DNA of 64,000 nt from CAYTLW01 sp964438735 (GTDB lineage Bacteria; Myxococcota_A; UBA9042), in NCBI GenBank assembly GCA_964438735.1, contig CAYTLW010000013.1, positions 34,197 through 98,196 on the forward strand. The letters are read 5' to 3'. The notes under the pieces were generated by a model. That model had not been told where the DNA came from, did no database searches, and saw only the letters and a list, made by a program, of their open reading frames with translations. Within the stretch, counting starts at the first letter, position 1, and each line of letters starts with the position of its first letter. Position numbers and translations under genes: made by a program. This document shows, piece by piece, positions 18,431 through 30,063 of this stretch.

Positions 18431-18484
18431 CCGCCACCTTGCGGCCCCCTGTCGGGATCCGCCTTCGCGTCGAGGACACCGCCC

Positions 18485-20332
18485 ATGACCTGCCGTTCTG
18501 CTGCCCGTTCCATTCTCTTCGGCCTGGCCGCCGTCGCCATGCTCGTCGGCTGCCAACGGGGCGAGAAGTCCTGCCGCTACTACAGCCTCGTGCTGGAGCG
18601 CTCGGAATCGCCCGAGGAGCAGAAGCGCGCCATCGAGACCATCCGCCGCCTGTCCACCGAGGACCACCTCAAGTGCGACAACGACAAGGTCTACGCCCGC
18701 TTCCACCACAAGGTGGAGAAGGACCCCAAATTCCGCTCCCTGGTCATCGAAGCGCAAGAGAACATCGGCCGCGCCAGCGAGCCCCTGCGCAAGCGGGCCC
18801 AGAAGCTGATCGTCAAGGGCCTGGGCTTCAACGACTCGGCCCTGCTGGCGGCCCGGATCATCAAGACGTGGCGACTGGAAGAGCATGAGCGTGGCAAGAC
18901 CTGGCTGCCCGAGGACGACGTCGTCGCCGGCATCGCCCGCGCCTTGAAGCGCGTCACCGACGGCGCCTCGCGATCGGAGCTGCTGGACGCCCTCTGGCTG
19001 GGCATCCCCGACCCCAAGAGCCGCGAGAAGTACGAAGACCTGCTGATCGAGCTCGCCGACACCGACCCCGCCACCCAGAGCGTCGAGGTCAACCTCAAGG
19101 CGATGAAGTTCCTGACCGAGATGCGTTCGCAGAAGGACACCACCTTCGATGCCTACATCCACGGCTTGTTCATGAAGGACGCCGCCGGCGCCGAGACCTA
19201 TGGCCGCGCCCGCCTCGGCCTCGCCACCCTGCCGCCCAAGAAGGTCGCCGAACGCATCCTGGCCATCTACACCGGCAAGAAGCCCGCCTTCAAGGCGTGG
19301 GCCAAGTCCGCCGGCCTGTATGACTGGGAGTACAAGGAAGGTCCCAAGCTGCAGCAGATCCTGTCCGACCTGCACGACCCGCGCACCGCCTCGGCCATCG
19401 TCTCCCGCGCCGCCAAGGCCATCGACGCATCGGAAGAGGGGCAGCCCAAGATCTGGACGACCCTCAAGAAGAACTTCCCCTGGGCCTTCTACATCACCAG
19501 CCGCCTGCAGCTGACCATGTGGGGCCTGGCCTCCATGGGCGAGGGCCTCAAGGACACCGCCCAGCAGATAGGCGACCTCGCCAAGACCGTCGGCCCGACC
19601 GTCGAGCAGCGCACCATGCCCTTCATCGCTCTGGGAATCTCCGGCGCCAGCAACAGTTGGGAGGTCATGATCAAGACCTACCAGGAGATCAACCCCATGG
19701 AGCGGGCCGACTTCATCACGCCGCTGATCTACGCCGTCGAGCCCGAGAATCTGGACGAATGGGACAAGATCCTCGGCGGCGACAAGAGCGAAGGCACCGT
19801 GCAGGCCCTGGCCGATCCGTCGGTCGTGGCTCGTCTGAACGTGGTCCGCCAGTGCAAGACCGCGGTGGATGGCGCCGCCGACGAGCAGGGCAAGATCGAG
19901 GCCCTGGGCATGTGCTACGCCGGCTTCCTGAAGACGGGTGACAACCTGTCCAAGGAGAAGGCCGCCGTCGGCCTGGTCCACATGGCGGCCAAGGGCATCG
20001 ACGTGGTCGTACCCCTGCTGCAGGCTTTCCAGAAGTCCAAGCCCATCGAGACCACCCTGCGTCAGGTCATCTTCGTCGGTCTGAAGATCGGCGCCCGGCC
20101 CAACAAGGCGCATATGGGCAACATCTACAAGATCCAGCAGCTGCAGGTTCAGGTCGCCAACAACAAGACCTGGGACTGGGAGTTCGACATTCTGCTCGGC
20201 CACCTGCTGTCGCATCACGAGGCAGCCAACAAGGGCAAGGAAGCCGCTCCGGCCGAAGCGCCCGCCGGTGGCGCTGCCCCGGCCAAGGCACCGGCTGGTG
20301 GCGCAGCACCGCCCGCCGGCGCGCCCGGCTGA
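18485..20332 (+). CDS. Alpha-helical lipoprotein with Ala/Pro/Gly tail
   Basis: This 615-residue lipoprotein starts at ATG 18485, 11 bases after GAGG, and behind a good promoter; longer in-frame starts upstream would bury the signal peptide. Residues 1-22 form a signal peptide ending 'LVGC', with Cys23 the lipidation site. The mature protein is almost entirely helical with Lys/Glu-rich surfaces and a repeat rhythm like HEAT or ARM proteins ('SAIVSRAAKAID', 'LTMWGLASMGEGL'). The last 30 residues are a low-complexity Ala-Pro-Gly tail in which 'APAGGAAP' recurs. Family not recognised. A strong promoter and good codon use suggest it is abundant. A scaffold role in the periplasm is only inference. 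Confidence 0.8.
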   Translation: MTCRSAARSILFGLAAVAMLVGCQRGEKSCRYYSLVLERSESPEEQKRAIETIRRLSTEDHLKCDNDKVYARFHHKVEKDPKFRSLVIEAQENIGRASEPLRKRAQKLIVKGLGFNDSALLAARIIKTWRLEEHERGKTWLPEDDVVAGIARALKRVTDGASRSELLDALWLGIPDPKSREKYEDLLIELADTDPATQSVEVNLKAMKFLTEMRSQKDTTFDAYIHGLFMKDAAGAETYGRARLGLATLPPKKVAERILAIYTGKKPAFKAWAKSAGLYDWEYKEGPKLQQILSDLHDPRTASAIVSRAAKAIDASEEGQPKIWTTLKKNFPWAFYITSRLQLTMWGLASMGEGLKDTAQQIGDLAKTVGPTVEQRTMPFIALGISGASNSWEVMIKTYQEINPMERADFITPLIYAVEPENLDEWDKILGGDKSEGTVQALADPSVVARLNVVRQCKTAVDGAADEQGKIEALGMCYAGFLKTGDNLSKEKAAVGLVHMAAKGIDVVVPLLQAFQKSKPIETTLRQVIFVGLKIGARPNKAHMGNIYKIQQLQVQVANNKTWDWEFDILLGHLLSHHEAANKGKEAAPAEAPAGGAAPAKAPAGGAAPPAGAPG

Positions 20333-20484
20333 CCGCCGTAGCCCCTCAATCACGTAAATAGTCCGCCCATCGGCGACTGCAGACCCCACCTGCGGCGGCT
20401 CGTATTGTCGTCGAGCGACCCCAGTCGCGCCATCGGACGATCACCCCATGTTCGACCCATTCATCGGTCGACGGGAGGTGTGTG

Positions 20485-21276
20485 ATGGTGACGAGACCGA
20501 AGCGACGCTGGAATCTGGCTACATGGAGGGTTCGCGGCTGGCTGCTTGCGGTACTGCCCTGCTACCTGGCTGCGGCTGGGGCATCGGCGTGTGTAGACCG
20601 CGCTGCGCCGATGCCACCGGACGGATGCTCGGGGCACCTGCTGACCTTGCCGGTGGGCACCGACGGTGCGCCGGCCTGTCGTCAAGCCTGGTCCGGCGAG
20701 GTGGTGATCAACGAGGTGGTCCTGAAGCCAGCGGGCCGCGACCTGGACGGCGACGGCTTGTCCAACGGTCGCGACGAGCTGCTGGAGCTGGTCATCATTG
20801 CCGATGAGTCGGTCCACCTGGCCAGTGCGGAGCTTCGGTGGGATGGCAAGAGACGCGGCCGGATCGGCGCCAGCCCCTGCCTGCTGCCGGGCGAAGCAGC
20901 GCTCCTGGTCGGTAGCATGACGGGCCCCGTCGTGCCGCCCGCCGGCGCCGCACTGCTGCGCCTGGACCGGACGCTCCGGCTGACCGATGGCGGCGGCCAT
21001 GTGGCGCTGTACAGCGAGAGCGGCGGTGAGTTGGGTGCCGTGGTCCTGGCTGGCGCCGCAAACGCCACAGACGGCTGTGTGACCCGAGAAGTGGATGGCG
21101 ACCGCTGGGCAGACATGGTCGCCCACGCCGCCCTGGAGGGGGCCCAGGGAGCGCCCTGGTCACCTGGCCTGTGTGCCGGCGGAGGACGCTTTCCGGCGTG
21201 CCTGCAGGCGACGATGGAGCGGGGACACGCGCGCTCCGCGCCACCGGCGAGCGAATCGCCGGCGCGCGGGCGCTGA
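20485..21276 (+). CDS. Secreted protein with lamin-tail-like domain
   Basis: The 263-residue product begins at ATG 20485, six bases after GGGAGG at 20473-20478. A basic n-region and a hydrophobic segment (about 17-36) form an export signal ending near 'ASAC', possibly a lipobox. Residues about 70-215 look like a lamin-tail (LTD) Ig-like domain: 'EVVINEVVLKP', then 'DELLELVIIAD', 'LPGEAALLVG' and 'LRLTDGGGHVALY' follow the usual LTD order. In bacteria LTDs occur on secreted nucleases and surface proteins, but no nuclease is attached here. A 'DLDGDGLSN' insertion could bind calcium. The C-terminus is Cys-containing and basic. It converges on rpsA with a 37-base gap. Confidence 0.7.
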   Translation: MVTRPKRRWNLATWRVRGWLLAVLPCYLAAAGASACVDRAAPMPPDGCSGHLLTLPVGTDGAPACRQAWSGEVVINEVVLKPAGRDLDGDGLSNGRDELLELVIIADESVHLASAELRWDGKRRGRIGASPCLLPGEAALLVGSMTGPVVPPAGAALLRLDRTLRLTDGGGHVALYSESGGELGAVVLAGAANATDGCVTREVDGDRWADMVAHAALEGAQGAPWSPGLCAGGGRFPACLQATMERGHARSAPPASESPARGR

Positions 21277-21313
21277 TATGTTGAAGCTGATGTGTTGAAT
21301 GTGCGAAGGGCCG

Positions 21314-23386
<2,073 letters not shown>

Positions 23387-23525
23387 TCGTATGGTTGGCA
23401 GCGCCTGTTTCCGCCTGGCGCCTTGCGGCAGTTGAATCAATACGACGCGAACGGGACCCCCCGGATCGCGAAGGCGCGCGATACTGCACGTGGCCGGGTC
23501 CGAATGTCAAAGGAAAGGCGCGTCG

Positions 23526-25031
23526 TCAGGAGCTTTTTTCACCCGAAGGGCCGTCTCTGGCGGCCAGGCGATCCAGCAGCTTGCCGTGCAGACCGCGGAA
23601 GTCGCGCCCGCTCATGGCCAGCACCACGTCGCCAGAGTTGGCGTGCTCGGCCACGTGATCGACGATCTCGGCTACGTCTGGCAGGTAGCGAGCCGGGATG
23701 CCCGTGGCCGCGATATCGGCGACCAGCTTGACCACGTCCAGGGTCTCGTCGGCCCGCAGACGGTCGCTCTCCTTGACCAGCGGACTGCAGAAGATGACCT
23801 CGTCGGCGCCCTCGAATGCGGTCGGGTAGACGTCCTGGAAGGCGCGCCTGCGCGAGGTATTGGACTCGGCCTCGAACAGGGCCCAGAGCTTGCGCCCGGG
23901 ATAGTGGGCCCGGATCGCCGCGACGGTCTCTCGCACCGCCGTGGGATGATGGGCGTAGTCGTCGAGCACGATCACATCGTCGACGATGCCGCGCACTTCC
24001 TGGCGCTTCTTGATGCCCTTGAAGGCGGCCAACGCCTCCTGAGCGCCGGCCACAGACACGCCCAGGTCGAGCACCGTCAGCAGGGCCGCGGTGGCATTGA
24101 GTACGTTGTGGCGGCCCGCCATGGGCGACTGGAAGCGGCCAACGAGACGGTCGCCGATCCGCAGATCGAAGCGCGCGCCGCCCTCGCCAAGCGCCAACAG
24201 GTCGGCCGTGGCGTCCAACTCGTAACCGGAGTCGGCAAAGCCATAACGCAGCACCCGCGCGCGACAGGCGTCCAGCACGTCCGTGACCCGTTCATCCTCG
24301 CCCCAGGCGCAGAGCTGACCGCCGGGATCGACCAGCGAGGCCAGCAATCGAAACGCCCGCGAGACGGCGGCGAAGTCGGGATAGATGTCCGCGTGATCGA
24401 ACTCCACCGACGTCAAAATGGTGTGATGCGGCCGGTAGTGCACGAATTTCGGCCGCTTGTCGTAGTAGGCCGTATCGTACTCGTCGCCCTCGATGACGAA
24501 AGGCCGACCCTCACCAAGCTGGAACGAACGACCCAGGTTGGCCGGCACGCCGCCGACGAGCAGGCCGGGGGACTTGCCATTGGCTTCCAGCAGCCAGGCC
24601 AGCAGCGACGTGGTGGTCGTCTTGCCGTGGGTGCCCGTGACCACGACCGGAAGGCGCTCGGCCAGCAGCCACTCGCCCAGGGCCTCCGGAAACGAGGCGT
24701 AGGGCAGGTTCATGTCCCGCATGGCGGTGGCTTCGGGGTTGTCCCGTCGGATCACGTTGCCGACCACGACCATGTCCGGTCGCCAGTCCAGGTTGCTGGC
24801 GGCGTAGCCCTCGACGAAGGGGATCTTCCAGCGCTCCAGGTTGCTGCGCATGGGGTCGAAGATGCCCGCGTCCGAGCCGCGCACCTCCAGCCCGCGGGCC
24901 TGCAACATGCCGGCGAAGTTGCCCATGGCAGAGCCGCCGATGCCCATCAGGTGAACGGTGCGTACGGCCGCCCAATCCACGGGGGGACGCGGCTCCGGAA
25001 CGCGCTCGGCGGGACCGGGAACGAAGGTCAT
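23526..25031 (-). CDS. mpl: UDP-N-acetylmuramate:tripeptide ligase Mpl
   Basis: Mpl joins recycled L-Ala-gamma-D-Glu-meso-DAP directly to UDP-MurNAc in peptidoglycan recycling. The 501-residue protein has the Mur-ligase order: an N-terminal UDP-binding fold with 'HLMGIGGSAMGNFAGML' (G-I-G-G-S-A-M-G, not the 'G-I-G-G-x-G-M' of MurC), the ATP-binding P-loop 'GTHGKTTTTS' at 133-142, 'EGDEYDTAYYDKRPKF', which is typical of Mpl, and 'DDYAHHPTAVRETV' in the last domain. ATG 25031 is chosen because GGAGG lies upstream, not the longer ORF from 25133. The gene sits 25 bases after a repeat-propeller lipoprotein and 139 before rpsA. Confidence 0.93.
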   Translation of the reverse strand: MTFVPGPAERVPEPRPPVDWAAVRTVHLMGIGGSAMGNFAGMLQARGLEVRGSDAGIFDPMRSNLERWKIPFVEGYAASNLDWRPDMVVVGNVIRRDNPEATAMRDMNLPYASFPEALGEWLLAERLPVVVTGTHGKTTTTSLLAWLLEANGKSPGLLVGGVPANLGRSFQLGEGRPFVIEGDEYDTAYYDKRPKFVHYRPHHTILTSVEFDHADIYPDFAAVSRAFRLLASLVDPGGQLCAWGEDERVTDVLDACRARVLRYGFADSGYELDATADLLALGEGGARFDLRIGDRLVGRFQSPMAGRHNVLNATAALLTVLDLGVSVAGAQEALAAFKGIKKRQEVRGIVDDVIVLDDYAHHPTAVRETVAAIRAHYPGRKLWALFEAESNTSRRRAFQDVYPTAFEGADEVIFCSPLVKESDRLRADETLDVVKLVADIAATGIPARYLPDVAEIVDHVAEHANSGDVVLAMSGRDFRGLHGKLLDRLAARDGPSGEKSS

Positions 25032-25056
25032 GACGCGCCTCCGCGATCGTCGATGG

Positions 25057-28000
25057 TTATCGGAATGTGGCCGTGATGGCGCCGTTGTCGCCCTGCTTGG
25101 CCCGATGGCGCCACACCACGACGACGCGGCCATCGGTGAACCGGGTCACAGCGGGCTGATCCTGCTCGCCCGGCGGCGGGCTCTCGAACAGGGGCGCGTC
25201 TGTCACGGCGGGGCTGAAGGCGCCGTTGGCGAGCACGTCGCGGCTGCCGATGTCCAGTCCGGAGCTGTCGCCGGCGCTGGTCCAGGCCAGCGAGATGCCG
25301 CCGGCGCTGTCGCCCGCGGCCCAGGGCGCGGTCTGCCCACCCTTGGTGACGACGTTGGCGGTCTGCGAGCCGCCCAGCGCCTTCAAGGTGGCGTCGAATC
25401 GGCGGGTCTTGATGTCGTCGCCCTTGTCGGAGTTCGGGTCGGTGTCGGCATGCACCCAGGCGCCCACCAGGTTGCTGCCCGACCACGCGATCGACGGCGT
25501 TCGTTTGCCTACACCGTCGTCGGCGCTGAGCTTGGTATTGGCCGTCTTGGCCTTGCCGGTGGCGTCGAAGACCCGTCCCTTGATGACCGGATTGCCGCCG
25601 CCCGGATCGTGCCGCCAGGCCACCGCAAAGGTGCCGTCGCTGGCGCAACTCAGGGCTGGCTGGTCCTGGCCACCCGCTTCGGAGTCATCGTTCTCGTCCA
25701 CGGCCTTGTTGACGATGATCTCGACCGCCTTGGCCTTGCCGGTGGCATCGAAGACGCGCGCCGCGATGCCCTGACCGGTGCCGGCCTGATCGTTGGCCTC
25801 GCTGGCCCAGCCAACCACCCAACCGCCCGACCAGCCACCGATGGTGGGGTCGTTCTGCTTGCCGGCGTCGATGTTGTTGGCGAACGCGGAGGCCGCCAGC
25901 GCCTTGCCGGTCTTGTCGAACAGGCGCAGGGCGATCATGTGGCTCTTCTGGGCGTCGTCGGTGACCCAGGCCACCGCGAAACCGCTGCCATTGCTGGCCA
26001 GCGCGATCCGCTGCCCGGCGAGCGCCTTCTTCGTTGCGCTGACCGCGATGGCCGCGCCTGTCGCTTTGCCCGCGCTGTCATAGAGGCGAGCCAATACGGC
26101 GTCGCCGGCCACCCAGGCCACCACGAAGCCGTCGCCCAACGCCGCCACAGCCGGCGCGCTCTCGTCGGACTTGCCATCGCCGACCTTGAACGGCGAATCG
26201 GCGACGCAGACGCCGGCGCCGACGCACTTGGTGCCACCGGTGCAGCTCTGGACGTCCGTACTGGCCGTGCCGTCCTTGTTGCACTGCACCACCTTGGAGA
26301 TGATTCCATTGTCGACGCAGGTGAGCTTGTTGGGCGTGCACTTGAGGCATTTGCCCTCATGGCAGGTGGGCGTGTCGCCGGTGCATTTGCTGGGCGCGCC
26401 CCAGATGCTGGCTGCGCACTTGGACGTATTTGCCTCGTCCTGGCACGCCGTGTCGCCGCTGTCGGTATAGGTCGGGTTGCCGTCGGCGGCGAGCGCCACG
26501 CACTGGCCGGTCTTGCTGGTGCAGACCTTGCTGCTGCTGCCCAGGACGGCGGCGCAGGAGCCCGTGGCGCAGCTGGCGTCTTTGTCGCAGGTCTTGCCGG
26601 CAGCGCAGGCTTTTTCGTCCACCTGGCCGTCGCAGTCGTTGTCCTTGCTGTCGCAACTGAACTCGTCGGCTTCGTACCCTGCCGGGTAGTTGCAGGCATA
26701 GACGCCAGCCTTGCAGATGGCGGTCACACCCGATCCGCACAAGCCCTTGGTCTTGCACTTGGCGGCGACCGTATCGGTCAGCCCCTCGTCGGTGTCGCCG
26801 TCGCAGTCGTTGTCCTTGTTGTCGCAGGTGAGCTCCTTGCCTTCGTAGTCCTTGACGCCGTCGAAGGAGCAGGCCCACTTGCCGCCAGTGCAGGTGGCCT
26901 TGGCGGCGCCCTTGCACACGCCCAGCGCGCAGCCGCTCTCGGTGACGTCCAGGCCCTCGGGTTCGTCGACCTTGCCGTCACAGTCGTTGTCCAAGTCATC
27001 GCAGCTGGTCTCGGTCAGCGGCTGGTAGGCCTTGACGTGGCTGTAATCGCATGTCGGCTGGCCGTTGCCGCATTTGACGTTCACGCCGTATTGGCAGACC
27101 CCCTTGAAGTCGCAGTCATGGTTGCCCAATGGCGACGGATCCTCGTCGGTCTGTCCGTCGCAATCGTTGTCGACGCCGTCGCAGGTGGCCTCCATGGCCT
27201 CCCAGGCTTCGGCCTTGGCGAGCGCGTTCCAGTCGCAGGTCCAGATGCCCGCGGCGCAGATGGCCTTGCCCTTGGCGCAGATGCCTTCGCCGCCGCAGGG
27301 TGACGCGGCGCCGGCGGGCAGCTCCAGGTCGCCATCGACCTTGCCGTCGCAGTCGTTGTCGAGGCCATCGCACAGGGTTTCGGTCGCTTCCCAGGCCAGC
27401 ACGGCGCTGTAGTTGCAGCTGAACTCGCCGCCCAGGCAAAGGCGCACGATCTTGCCCGAGTCCGCCTTGCAGACGCCCTCTTTGGCGCAGTTGCTCACGT
27501 CGCCGTCGGCCAGCGGCAGGTTCGAGCCCGCCAGATTGTCCACCGTGCCGTCGCAGTCGTTATCCTTGCCGTCGCACTGACTCTCCACGTTCTGCCAGCC
27601 GGTCACCGCCGCGTAATCGCATGTGGGCTTGCCGCCCAGGCAGGCGATGTTCACGCCGCCGCTGCAGACGCCTTCCTTGCTGCACTGGGCGCCGTCGGCG
27701 AGGCTGCCGAGCGCGCTGTCCACCAGCCCGTCGCAGTTGTTGTCCTTGCCGTCGCACTTGGTCTCGGTGACCTCTTCGTAGTCGGGCGCCTGGTCGTAGT
27801 GGCAGTTCCATTCGCCGGCCGCACAGGTCGCCGCAGGCAACGCCGCGCAGACGCCCATGCGCTTGCAGGTGGTCGGGCCAGGTTTGACCTCTTCGTCGGT
27901 CTGCCCGTCGCAGTCGTTATCCAGGCCGTCGCAAGAGGTCTCGGAGGCCTCGAAGGGTACGTTCGCCGGCCACTCGCAGCGCCATTTGCCACCGATGCAG

Positions 28001-28419
28001 GCCATGTCCTGAGTCTGTCCGTCGCAGACGCCCACGGCAGAGGCGGCGCACTCTTTGGCGGCATCGCCCACCGCGCTCTCGTCGACCAGGCCATCACAGT
28101 CATTGTCCAGGCCGTCGCACAGGGTCTCTTCGGCTTCCCAGCCGGCGGGTGCGGTCAGCGCGTCGCCGTTGCCGTCTTTGGGTTCGGCGCCGTCCTTGGC
28201 CTTCCAGCTACCGCAGCTCGCCTTGTTGTCCTTGACGGTGCAGGTGGCCGTCCAGTCGCCGCATACGCCCTTGCCCTGGCACGGGTTGGGGCTGCACGGA
28301 TCGGCGCCGCCGCCCTTCTTGTTCTCGATGTCGATCGTGCATCCGCTGCCGACCACCGTCATCGCGACGAAGGCGACAGCCCACGCGATGCGGCGGGCCG
28401 GTTCCAGGAATTGCTGCAT
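25057..28419 (-). CDS. Large lipoprotein with nine Cys/Asp repeats and beta-propeller
   Basis: This 1120-residue exported protein is started at ATG 28419, after a G-rich ribosome site. Residues 1-26 form a signal segment ending 'VGSGC', a near-lipobox with Cys27. Residues about 90-640 carry nine MopE-type repeats (consensus C-D-G-x-D-N-D-C-D-G-x-x-D-E), each alternating with a 'C..G.W.C.y' unit. A Cys-rich bridge follows, then from about 790 a propeller with repeated 'GFAVAWVTDD', 'GWVVGWASE' and 'LVGAWVHAD' blades. The layout matches the protein at 14106-17759, although that one also has TSP3 repeats. Disulfides or metal binding are likely from the many Cys and Asp. Its place directly before mpl and rpsA is unusual. 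Confidence 0.85.
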   Translation of the reverse strand: MQQFLEPARRIAWAVAFVAMTVVGSGCTIDIENKKGGGADPCSPNPCQGKGVCGDWTATCTVKDNKASCGSWKAKDGAEPKDGNGDALTAPAGWEAEETLCDGLDNDCDGLVDESAVGDAAKECAASAVGVCDGQTQDMACIGGKWRCEWPANVPFEASETSCDGLDNDCDGQTDEEVKPGPTTCKRMGVCAALPAATCAAGEWNCHYDQAPDYEEVTETKCDGKDNNCDGLVDSALGSLADGAQCSKEGVCSGGVNIACLGGKPTCDYAAVTGWQNVESQCDGKDNDCDGTVDNLAGSNLPLADGDVSNCAKEGVCKADSGKIVRLCLGGEFSCNYSAVLAWEATETLCDGLDNDCDGKVDGDLELPAGAASPCGGEGICAKGKAICAAGIWTCDWNALAKAEAWEAMEATCDGVDNDCDGQTDEDPSPLGNHDCDFKGVCQYGVNVKCGNGQPTCDYSHVKAYQPLTETSCDDLDNDCDGKVDEPEGLDVTESGCALGVCKGAAKATCTGGKWACSFDGVKDYEGKELTCDNKDNDCDGDTDEGLTDTVAAKCKTKGLCGSGVTAICKAGVYACNYPAGYEADEFSCDSKDNDCDGQVDEKACAAGKTCDKDASCATGSCAAVLGSSSKVCTSKTGQCVALAADGNPTYTDSGDTACQDEANTSKCAASIWGAPSKCTGDTPTCHEGKCLKCTPNKLTCVDNGIISKVVQCNKDGTASTDVQSCTGGTKCVGAGVCVADSPFKVGDGKSDESAPAVAALGDGFVVAWVAGDAVLARLYDSAGKATGAAIAVSATKKALAGQRIALASNGSGFAVAWVTDDAQKSHMIALRLFDKTGKALAASAFANNIDAGKQNDPTIGGWSGGWVVGWASEANDQAGTGQGIAARVFDATGKAKAVEIIVNKAVDENDDSEAGGQDQPALSCASDGTFAVAWRHDPGGGNPVIKGRVFDATGKAKTANTKLSADDGVGKRTPSIAWSGSNLVGAWVHADTDPNSDKGDDIKTRRFDATLKALGGSQTANVVTKGGQTAPWAAGDSAGGISLAWTSAGDSSGLDIGSRDVLANGAFSPAVTDAPLFESPPPGEQDQPAVTRFTDGRVVVVWRHRAKQGDNGAITATFR

Positions 28420-28436
28420 GGTGCCCCCCGAACGCA

Positions 28437-29948
28437 CTAGAACCGCCACGCGGCGATGAATCGTCGACCGTCGAAGCCGATGCCTGCCGGCTGCAACGCG
28501 AACGCATCACCGCGCGTACCCGGCAGGCCGGCCGACGAGCCGAGTGTCCTGGCCAGCACGAACCATGCCGTGCCCAGACCCACCAACGTGCCACCCCCGA
28601 TGAAGGCGTAATTCGCCAGGTCCAGGTTGTCCTGGGCCAGCGTGCTCTGCTCATCGAAGTTCTTGTCGTAGTTAGGACTCTTCTCGTTCAAATCGTTGGC
28701 GTAGCCGGCGTGTACCGTGGCCGTGTAGAAGAAGTAGCCGCCGGCACCCAGGGCCGCGACACCCAGACCGGCTGTCGCGATGGGACCCCACGTGGACAGC
28801 CCGCTGGCACCAGAGGCGGGCGCCGGATCTTCGATCACCTCGTCCAGCTCCTCATCGTCGTCTTCGTCGCCTTCTTCAGCGGCCGGAGCCGGCTCCTCTT
28901 GGGGCGCGGGCTCGTCGGGTTCGGCCGGCTTCTCCGCCGCGGCGGGTTTTTCGGGCTCGACCGCAGCTTCCACCGGCGCCTCGGCGGGCTTCTCAGGCTC
29001 GACCGCGGCAACTTCGGCGGGTTTTTCGGCCGGACTCGGCGCCACGTGCGCGGGCGCGGCCTCTTCAGGTGCGGGTTTGGCCGCCGCTACCGGTTGCGGC
29101 TTCTCGGCGGGTGGCTGATCCGCGGCGGGCGGGGTGATGGGCTGCTTCGGCGCCACGACGACGGTCGCGGTGGGCGGCTTCAGCGGAGCGGGCTTCGGTC
29201 GGGTCGTGGTCGGCGCCACGGGCACGGGACGAACCCCCTTGCCAGCGACGATGGCCACCGGGGCGATGGTCTCCGCGCGCAGGTGCACCGCCAGCATCTG
29301 GCGCTCGTCGACGCCGACCCTGAACTTGCGCTTCTGGGTCTTGTGTCCCTTCGCCTTGCTGTCGATGTGGTACACGCCGGGTTTCAGCCACACGGTGCCG
29401 TCGCCCAGGACCATGCGCTGCTGACCGCTCTTGCCGTTGGGAGAGAACAGGACCTGGGTCTGCCGCGGCTGGACCTGCACGGTCACCGGCACCAGGGAAG
29501 GCGAGACCAGCGTCCTGAGTCGCTCCGCCTCGCCGCTCAGTCGATCGCGCTGCTCTTCGTTCAATTCATGCTGCAACGCCTCGGTATAGGCGGCGTAGGC
29601 CTCGGCGAAATGATCCGCCCGCTCGCTGGCCTGGGCGTAGTCGATCATATAGTTGAGCTCCGGGTAGGAGCGATAGGCGCCGCGGAAGTACTCCGCCGCC
29701 AGGGCGTCGAAACCCGCCCGTCGGTGCACACGACCCAGGGCTGCCAGGCGCAGGGATTGCGGGTAGCGGATCGCGTCGGGCTCTGCGGCGTAGGGCGCCA
29801 TCTTGCGCGGCGGGCGCTGCGCAGGCGCGCCACCGCATCCCACAACCAACGCCACCAGCAGGCCGAGGCCGACGTGTCGACCGGAGCTTCCGACCAGACC
29901 AATGGGATGCTGTGCCCGGATGGTGTCGAGATTCGCGGCGTCGGACAT
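28437..29948 (-). CDS. Lipoprotein with TPR-like, PEGA-like and Pro/Ala/Glu regions
   Basis: The 503-residue protein has a signal peptide ending L-V-V-G-C with lipidation at Cys38. Residues about 55-150 are helical and TPR-like ('AGFDALAAEYFRGAYRSYP'). Residues about 160-230 look like a PEGA surface domain ('VLGDGTVWLKPGVYHIDSKA'). A 160-residue low-complexity linker rich in Pro, Ala, Glu and Lys follows, ending in an acidic patch. Two hydrophobic segments close the protein (about 385-410 and 440-465). A lipid anchor plus C-terminal membrane segments could let it span the periplasm, though this is inference. It is probably the first gene of the minus-strand group continuing to rpsA; 17 bases separate it from the next gene. 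Confidence 0.75.
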   Translation of the reverse strand: MSDAANLDTIRAQHPIGLVGSSGRHVGLGLLVALVVGCGGAPAQRPPRKMAPYAAEPDAIRYPQSLRLAALGRVHRRAGFDALAAEYFRGAYRSYPELNYMIDYAQASERADHFAEAYAAYTEALQHELNEEQRDRLSGEAERLRTLVSPSLVPVTVQVQPRQTQVLFSPNGKSGQQRMVLGDGTVWLKPGVYHIDSKAKGHKTQKRKFRVGVDERQMLAVHLRAETIAPVAIVAGKGVRPVPVAPTTTRPKPAPLKPPTATVVVAPKQPITPPAADQPPAEKPQPVAAAKPAPEEAAPAHVAPSPAEKPAEVAAVEPEKPAEAPVEAAVEPEKPAAAEKPAEPDEPAPQEEPAPAAEEGDEDDDEELDEVIEDPAPASGASGLSTWGPIATAGLGVAALGAGGYFFYTATVHAGYANDLNEKSPNYDKNFDEQSTLAQDNLDLANYAFIGGGTLVGLGTAWFVLARTLGSSAGLPGTRGDAFALQPAGIGFDGRRFIAAWRF

Positions 29949-30063
29949 CGGAGGCAGCCTAGGTTACGCGTTCGAACGGTGTCAACGCACCGTCACCGGG
30001 ATTGTACGCATCCAGTGCGCCACGCCAAGATTTCGCGAGCATATTGACCTGCAAGAACCCGAA

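Noticed and set aside
18371..20389. 672-residue minus-strand ORF opposite the helical lipoprotein
   Set aside because: It is a shadow; the plus-strand gene has a promoter, ribosome site and signal peptide.
23479..23510. rpsA promoter from the perfect TTGACA at 23505-23510 (minus strand)
   Set aside because: The nearest -10-like TATCGC is 21 bases away, too far, and no hexamer at 16-18 bases is acceptable.
24958..27303. 781-residue plus-strand ORF opposite the repeat lipoprotein and mpl
   Set aside because: It crosses two well-supported minus-strand genes and has low-complexity Ala/Val/Leu composition typical of antisense frames.
25057..28419. Repeat region as a mobile or prophage element
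   Set aside because: The DNA-level similarity reflects protein repeats; no terminal inverted repeats, target duplications or transposase were seen.
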